From positions 96,128 through 160,127 of the forward strand of contig SIAP01000001.1 in NCBI GenBank assembly GCA_009691725.1: 64,000 bases of DNA. The letters run 5' to 3'. This DNA is from Phycisphaerales bacterium (GTDB taxonomy: Bacteria > Planctomycetota > Phycisphaerae > Phycisphaerales > SM1A02). The notes beneath the pieces were generated by a model. It searched no databases and was not told the origin of the DNA. It was given only the letters and a program-made list of their open reading frames with translations. How positions within the stretch are numbered: position 1 is the stretch's first letter; every line of letters starts with the position of its first letter. Shown here piece by piece: positions 58,234 through 64,000 of the stretch. Made by a program: the position numbers and the translations under genes.

Positions 58234-59169
58234 TCAGATGAGGAGCGCCCGACGAAGTGCGTCTTCGATGCCAGGGAGATAGAGCACCGCGTAGACACCG
58301 AGCCCAAACAGCGACATCGCCACCGCGACGATTGGATCAGACCGAATCGCAGCGAGTGGAGAGTCACTCATTCCTTGCATCGCTCGTCTGTAGAAACGAT
58401 GCACCACGATTAACACGAGCGGCGTCAGCAGCGCGAGCCCAAACGCCCTTCCGCCGAAGATCCCTTGCGCGTGGGCACTCAGCGTGTACATGAGATACAT
58501 CAGGACGGCGAGCCCTCCACTGACACTGAGCAACCAATTCAATTCTGCGAGATTCCCATACTGGGCGCGCGGCTTCCACAGAGACTCGGCTGACCGCCCT
58601 GCCGATGCGAGATCGCATTGCCTCTTGATGAACGCAAGGTAGAGCGTGAGAAAAAACACGCAGAGAATGAGCCAGATGGAGATGGCAACTGAAATCGCGA
58701 CTGCGCCGCCGATAGCACGCAGACAGAATCCCGTTGCGATCGTGGTTGCATCAACAAAGATCAGGCGCTTCAACCCCAGGTTGTACGCCCCTTGTAGCCC
58801 CACGTAGGCAATCACGACACCCAGCAGCGGACCATCCACTTGGAGTGCACAGATGGTCGCGAACAACATGCAGGCGCCGCCCACGACGAGAGCGAGTGCT
58901 GGCGTCATCGCCTGCGAAGCAACTGGACGCCCCCGCTTGACTGGATGCAGACGATCTTCGTTCGCATCGAGGACGTCGTTGATTGCGTACCACCCACTGG
59001 CGGCAAAGCAGAATGCCGCAAAGGCAAATGAGGCACAAAACATCTTGGAAGCAAAGTTCGCCGCCTCAATTCCACGACCCGCGCCAGGAAGCCAAAATAT
59101 CAGCGGGACCAAGACGAAGACATTCTTGATCCAGTCACCTGGTCTCATCAGGCGCAGGATTGGACGCAT
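58234..59169 (-). CDS. UbiA-family decaprenyl-phosphate phosphoribosyltransferase-like protein
   Basis: LRLMRPGDWIKNVFVLVPLIFW, ASGWYAINDVLDANEDRLHPVKRGRPVAS, LGLKRLIFVDATTIATGFCLRAIGGAVAISV. Confidence 0.85.
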   Translation of the reverse strand: MRPILRLMRPGDWIKNVFVLVPLIFWLPGAGRGIEAANFASKMFCASFAFAAFCFAASGWYAINDVLDANEDRLHPVKRGRPVASQAMTPALALVVGGACMLFATICALQVDGPLLGVVIAYVGLQGAYNLGLKRLIFVDATTIATGFCLRAIGGAVAISVAISIWLILCVFFLTLYLAFIKRQCDLASAGRSAESLWKPRAQYGNLAELNWLLSVSGGLAVLMYLMYTLSAHAQGIFGGRAFGLALLTPLVLIVVHRFYRRAMQGMSDSPLAAIRSDPIVAVAMSLFGLGVYAVLYLPGIEDALRRALLI

Positions 59170-59221
59170 GGGTGTCTTATCGGTCAGCGTGCCTGCCCTG
59201 CACGAGTTTTGAATTCGCACG

Positions 59222-60421
59222 TCAGATGAGTCCAGCGAGCACCGAATCGGCGATCATGAATCCGCGCGGCGTCAATCGCAGGAAGCCATGATGCTCCTCG
59301 AGGAGACCCCCATCGATGTGCCCCGCAATCAACTGGCGGCGATGCGCCCCTTCGGCGGTCGCCCCGAGCAACGAGTCGACACGCTCACGCGGCATGCCCC
59401 GCGTCATCCGCAGTCCCATCATGAAAGCCTCGCCAACTCGCCCATTTGCGTCGAGCGACTCAACATCCTGCACCGGCGACGATGGACCACACTCAAGCCA
59501 CGTCGCCAATCGTGGCACATTCTTCCATCGAATCCCCGCGCCATGAGCGGAGGCGCTTGGACCAAACCCCCACCAATCTGCGTTCTCCCAGTACAGAATG
59601 TTGTGCTGGCAGGTCTTGCCTGGGAGTGCCCAACTGCTGATCTCGTACCTCTCGTATCCAGCCCGCGCGAGTTCCGCAATGACATACTCGTACTGCTCTG
59701 CTTCATCGTCCTCGGGAAGTCTGGTCACAACCCCCTGCCGCAGTTTGACTGTCAGCGGCGTATTTGGCTCGTAGACAAGCCCGTATGCGCTTATGTGGTC
59801 TGGCGCGAGCTCGAGCGTTGCAGCAAGATCTCGCCGCCAATCATCAAGCGTGCTGCCTGGGATTCCAAAGATGAGGTCGAGGTTGACTTGTGGGATGCCG
59901 CTGTTCCGAAGCATGGTGATCGCCCGCCCGACCGAGCGCGGGTCATGATCCCTCTCGAGTGCTTTCAACAACTTCGGCGTGAACGACTGCGCGCCAACGC
60001 TCACCCGTCGAACACCCGCGCTGGCGAGCACATCGGCGGTTGCGTGATCGACAGTCTCGGGATTTGCCTCCACCGACCATTCGGCATCCCTCGCGACGGG
60101 GAGGATTCGTGCGATCGAGTTCAACATGCGCCCAAGAAGCGGCGCACCCAGCATGGTTGGGGTTCCGCCACCGACGAAAACTGTTTCGAGAGGCTGTGTC
60201 AAGAATGGCACTGCACTCTCGAGTTCCTGTTCGAGCCGCTGGACGAATGCTTCTTCGCGGTGCTCGCTGTCGACGAATGAATAGAAGTCGCAGTAGTGGC
60301 ACTTATGCCTGCAAAATGGGACATGGACGTATGCGCCTCTGTAGCGCGCATCGGCGCGACTGGCCACATCGCTTGCCCGCACTTGGGCAACCTGCAGCGA
60401 AACATTCACGGCACCATCCAT
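59222..60421 (-). CDS. hemW: HemW-like radical SAM protein (coproporphyrinogen III oxidase-like)
   Basis: AYVHVPFCRHKCHYCDFYSF, TVFVGGGTPTMLG, SVEANPETVDH, VNLDLIFGIPGSTLDDWRRDL. Confidence 0.93.
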   Translation of the reverse strand: MDGAVNVSLQVAQVRASDVASRADARYRGAYVHVPFCRHKCHYCDFYSFVDSEHREEAFVQRLEQELESAVPFLTQPLETVFVGGGTPTMLGAPLLGRMLNSIARILPVARDAEWSVEANPETVDHATADVLASAGVRRVSVGAQSFTPKLLKALERDHDPRSVGRAITMLRNSGIPQVNLDLIFGIPGSTLDDWRRDLAATLELAPDHISAYGLVYEPNTPLTVKLRQGVVTRLPEDDEAEQYEYVIAELARAGYERYEISSWALPGKTCQHNILYWENADWWGFGPSASAHGAGIRWKNVPRLATWLECGPSSPVQDVESLDANGRVGEAFMMGLRMTRGMPRERVDSLLGATAEGAHRRQLIAGHIDGGLLEEHHGFLRLTPRGFMIADSVLAGLI

Positions 60422-60427
60422 TCAAGG

Positions 60428-60433
60428 AGGCTA
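60428..60433 (-). promoter_or_regulatory. Candidate leaderless -10 TAGCCT for hemW
   Basis: Ends 7 nt before ATG 60421. Confidence 0.5.
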
Positions 60434-60434
60434 G

Positions 60435-61814
<1,380 letters not shown>

Positions 61815-61816
61815 CT

Positions 61817-61912
61817 CGGCCAGAGTTGAGGCCAGAGTGGAGGCCAGAGTTGAGGTCAGAGTTGAGGCCAGAGTTGAGGCCAGAGTTGAGGCCAGAGTTG
61901 AGGTCAGGGTCC
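61817..61912. repeat. 12-bp tandem repeat AGGCCAGAGTTG (8 copies)
   Basis: cggccagagttg aggccagagtgg aggccagagttg aggtcagagttg (aggccagagttg)x3 aggtcagggtcc. Confidence 0.95.
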
Positions 61913-64000
61913 GCTACAGAAGAATGTCGCCAACTCTGCGCACGTCGCATCCCACGAGATCGTGCAGCACTCCGGTTGGATCTTGCCGCAGATGATGAAG
62001 CAACACTTGGATTGATCGCAGAATGGCGTGGCGTGCGCCGTAAAGCACGACCCTGTTCCAGACGAGCCGCAGCTGGGACCATCGCACTCGCAGGGACCAG
62101 ACAGCCCGTTCGCATGCTCCACGCACGAGGAATCCCATTGAGTGATGCAGCAGTTGGGATCGATCGCACACACCGCTTCACAACACTCGACCTTGCGACA
62201 TGAAGGTGAGAGATGTGGCACGCAACAATTGCCCGTTTCTAGATCTCCACACTGTGGCGGCGGACACGCCGCATCGGGACCAATATTGCAAATCTGTTGA
62301 GCCCCGTTCGCGCAGCTGATGTCCCATGCGGTGTCGCAACAGTAGGAATCAATTGCACACACAGCAGTGCAGCATGCCAGATCCTTGCAATTGGGGGTCT
62401 CATGCGGCGTGCAGCACTCGTTCGCACAGGCATCGCCGCAGGGTCGAGTGCAGTCGCACGCCGCCGAACTCAGGGCGAGGCCGACACATGCTTGGTCCCA
62501 CCCGAAGTCGCAGCAGATCGAATCGAGTGCGCAAATCGCTTGACAGCATGCGGCATTGCGACACTTCGGTGAGTCGATGTGCGCCGAACAACACTCACCA
62601 GCCGCCTCATCTCCGCACACCAATGTTGAAGCGCAGTCGGGATCCGCTTGTGCAGCCTGACCGCACGCAGAGTCCCACCCTGTCTCACAGCAGAAGGGAT
62701 CATCGCGACAGATTTTCACACAGCACAGCGCGTCCGCGCAGCCGGCGTGATTGTGACCAATGAAGCACGAGCCTGCCTCAACATTTCCGCACCCAGTCGC
62801 ACAGCGCTCAAATGCAAACTTGACGCAGAAGGAGTCCCATTCCACAGAGCAGCAGTATGGATCCTCTGCACAGACTGCCGCGCAGCAGAACGGATCGCTG
62901 CAATCGGGAGTTTCGTGCGGCACCAAGCAGGGACCATTGCACGGGCTCCCACATCCTGGGAGTCCGCAGCACAATCCCCGCGCAAGCGTGGCACACTCTT
63001 GATCCCACATGATCGTGCAGCATGTCGCGTCGGCGTAGCACACCGCGCTACCGCATGCGACATCATCGCAACCGGGATTGTCATGAACCTCGGTGCAGGA
63101 ACCAGTGCAGGGGAGATTCCAAGTTGGCGCAGGCTTGCACCGTTGGTTGGCGAGCGTCACACAGGGTTGCGTCCATCCAATCTCACAACAGGATGGCATC
63201 ACAAGACAGACTGCGTTGCAGCAGGATGGGTCAATTGACCCAGGAGACGTATGCACATTGAAGGAGCCCTCAGTCCCCGGACAACCGCCTGGCGAAATGC
63301 ACACAAACTCTGCGAGATCAGCGCAATCTGCATCCCAAATGATGCGGCAACAATTCTCATCGATGCTGCAGACTGCCGCAGCGCAGTCCTCATCGGAGCA
63401 GCCCTTGGTCGCGTGTGCGACCAGACAATTCCCACGTCCACTCTCGGAGCCCGTCGGCATCGTGCAGCCGAGTCCAAGTTGCGCAAAGGTCAGCGCTTGC
63501 CCGACACAAATGGCATCCCACTGCACAGTGCAGCAGTACGCATCAGCGATGTCGCAGATGAATATGCAACAACCGGGGTCCGAACACCCTTGCATGAAAC
63601 TCGCGACAAAGCAACTTCGCGCCGTGGGATCACCACAGCCGCCCTTTCGCACAGGGCAGAGCGTCGCGGCTCGCTCGACGCAGGCAAAGTCCCACTCGGA
63701 CGCACAGCAGAATGGATCTGCAGCGCAGACCATCCCGCAACAAATGGCGTTGTCGCAGTAGGGTGTCTTGTGCACTGTGGAGCAGTCACCGGTGAACACA
63801 TCACCGCACCCACCACACACCTCGACCACGGATTCGACACATGCAGCGTCCCAACTTGTCTCGCAGCAGAATGGGTTCACACTGCACACGGCATCACAAC
63901 AGGCGGGATCCGAACACCCCGGCGCGGCGTGAATGACCGCGCAACTATCGAGGGCGTTCTTACACACTGGATTCCCTGCGCAGAACACCTCGGCCGCTGC
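61904..64000 (-). CDS. Giant Cys-rich repeat protein, N-terminus beyond window
   Basis: 12 repeats of about 45-60 aa: GxCxxxHxTPxCxDxxCCxxVCxxDPxCCxxxWDxxCxxxA; frame open to window edge. Confidence 0.85.
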   Translation of the reverse strand, partial: AAAEVFCAGNPVCKNALDSCAVIHAAPGCSDPACCDAVCSVNPFCCETSWDAACVESVVEVCGGCGDVFTGDCSTVHKTPYCDNAICCGMVCAADPFCCASEWDFACVERAATLCPVRKGGCGDPTARSCFVASFMQGCSDPGCCIFICDIADAYCCTVQWDAICVGQALTFAQLGLGCTMPTGSESGRGNCLVAHATKGCSDEDCAAAVCSIDENCCRIIWDADCADLAEFVCISPGGCPGTEGSFNVHTSPGSIDPSCCNAVCLVMPSCCEIGWTQPCVTLANQRCKPAPTWNLPCTGSCTEVHDNPGCDDVACGSAVCYADATCCTIMWDQECATLARGLCCGLPGCGSPCNGPCLVPHETPDCSDPFCCAAVCAEDPYCCSVEWDSFCVKFAFERCATGCGNVEAGSCFIGHNHAGCADALCCVKICRDDPFCCETGWDSACGQAAQADPDCASTLVCGDEAAGECCSAHIDSPKCRNAACCQAICALDSICCDFGWDQACVGLALSSAACDCTRPCGDACANECCTPHETPNCKDLACCTAVCAIDSYCCDTAWDISCANGAQQICNIGPDAACPPPQCGDLETGNCCVPHLSPSCRKVECCEAVCAIDPNCCITQWDSSCVEHANGLSGPCECDGPSCGSSGTGSCFTAHATPFCDQSKCCFIICGKIQPECCTISWDATCAELATFFCSGP

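Noticed and set aside
61817-61912. CRISPR-like or coding (ARVEARVE) interpretation of the 12-bp repeat
   Set aside because: Units are contiguous with no spacers, and the ORFs through it are out of frame with and extend past known genes

Overview
This 64 kb window is gene-dense bacterial chromosome. Dockerin-like C-termini (DLNGD..IDAADVILLL..), DG-motif pseudopilins, acidic Dx[DN]xDG inserts and Cys-rich WD repeats suggest a planctomycete, probably Phycisphaerae-like; this is inference with no search run. About 57 CDS and one tRNA-Arg(CCG) can be supported. Most are housekeeping: xseAB, recG, tilS, ubiE, mreBCD, lnt, accD, rpe, pgk, miaA, topA, ispG, ispA-like, dxs, yraN, hemW, purA. No CRISPR, rRNA, transposon or phage module was seen. 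The strongest non-standard signals are: (1) a TAnnnT hexamer (-10-like) ending 7-9 nt before the start codon of about 20 genes, implying pervasive leaderless transcription; (2) two divergent gene pairs where one near-symmetric heptamer (TATCGTA, TAGACTA) is correctly placed for leaderless starts on both strands; (3) one ORF fusing apolipoprotein N-acyltransferase to a HEAT-repeat module that begins with its own lipoprotein-like signal peptide; (4) a zinc-operon-like cluster (ABC ATPase, permease with a DHDHDHDHGH loop, DUF3299 protein) followed by paired M14 carboxypeptidases, the first of which has lost its zinc ligands; (5) a giant Cys-rich WD-repeat protein; (6) short-period tandem repeats in all three long convergent intergenic gaps. 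All calls come from reading the sequence and supplied ORFs; no searches were run.
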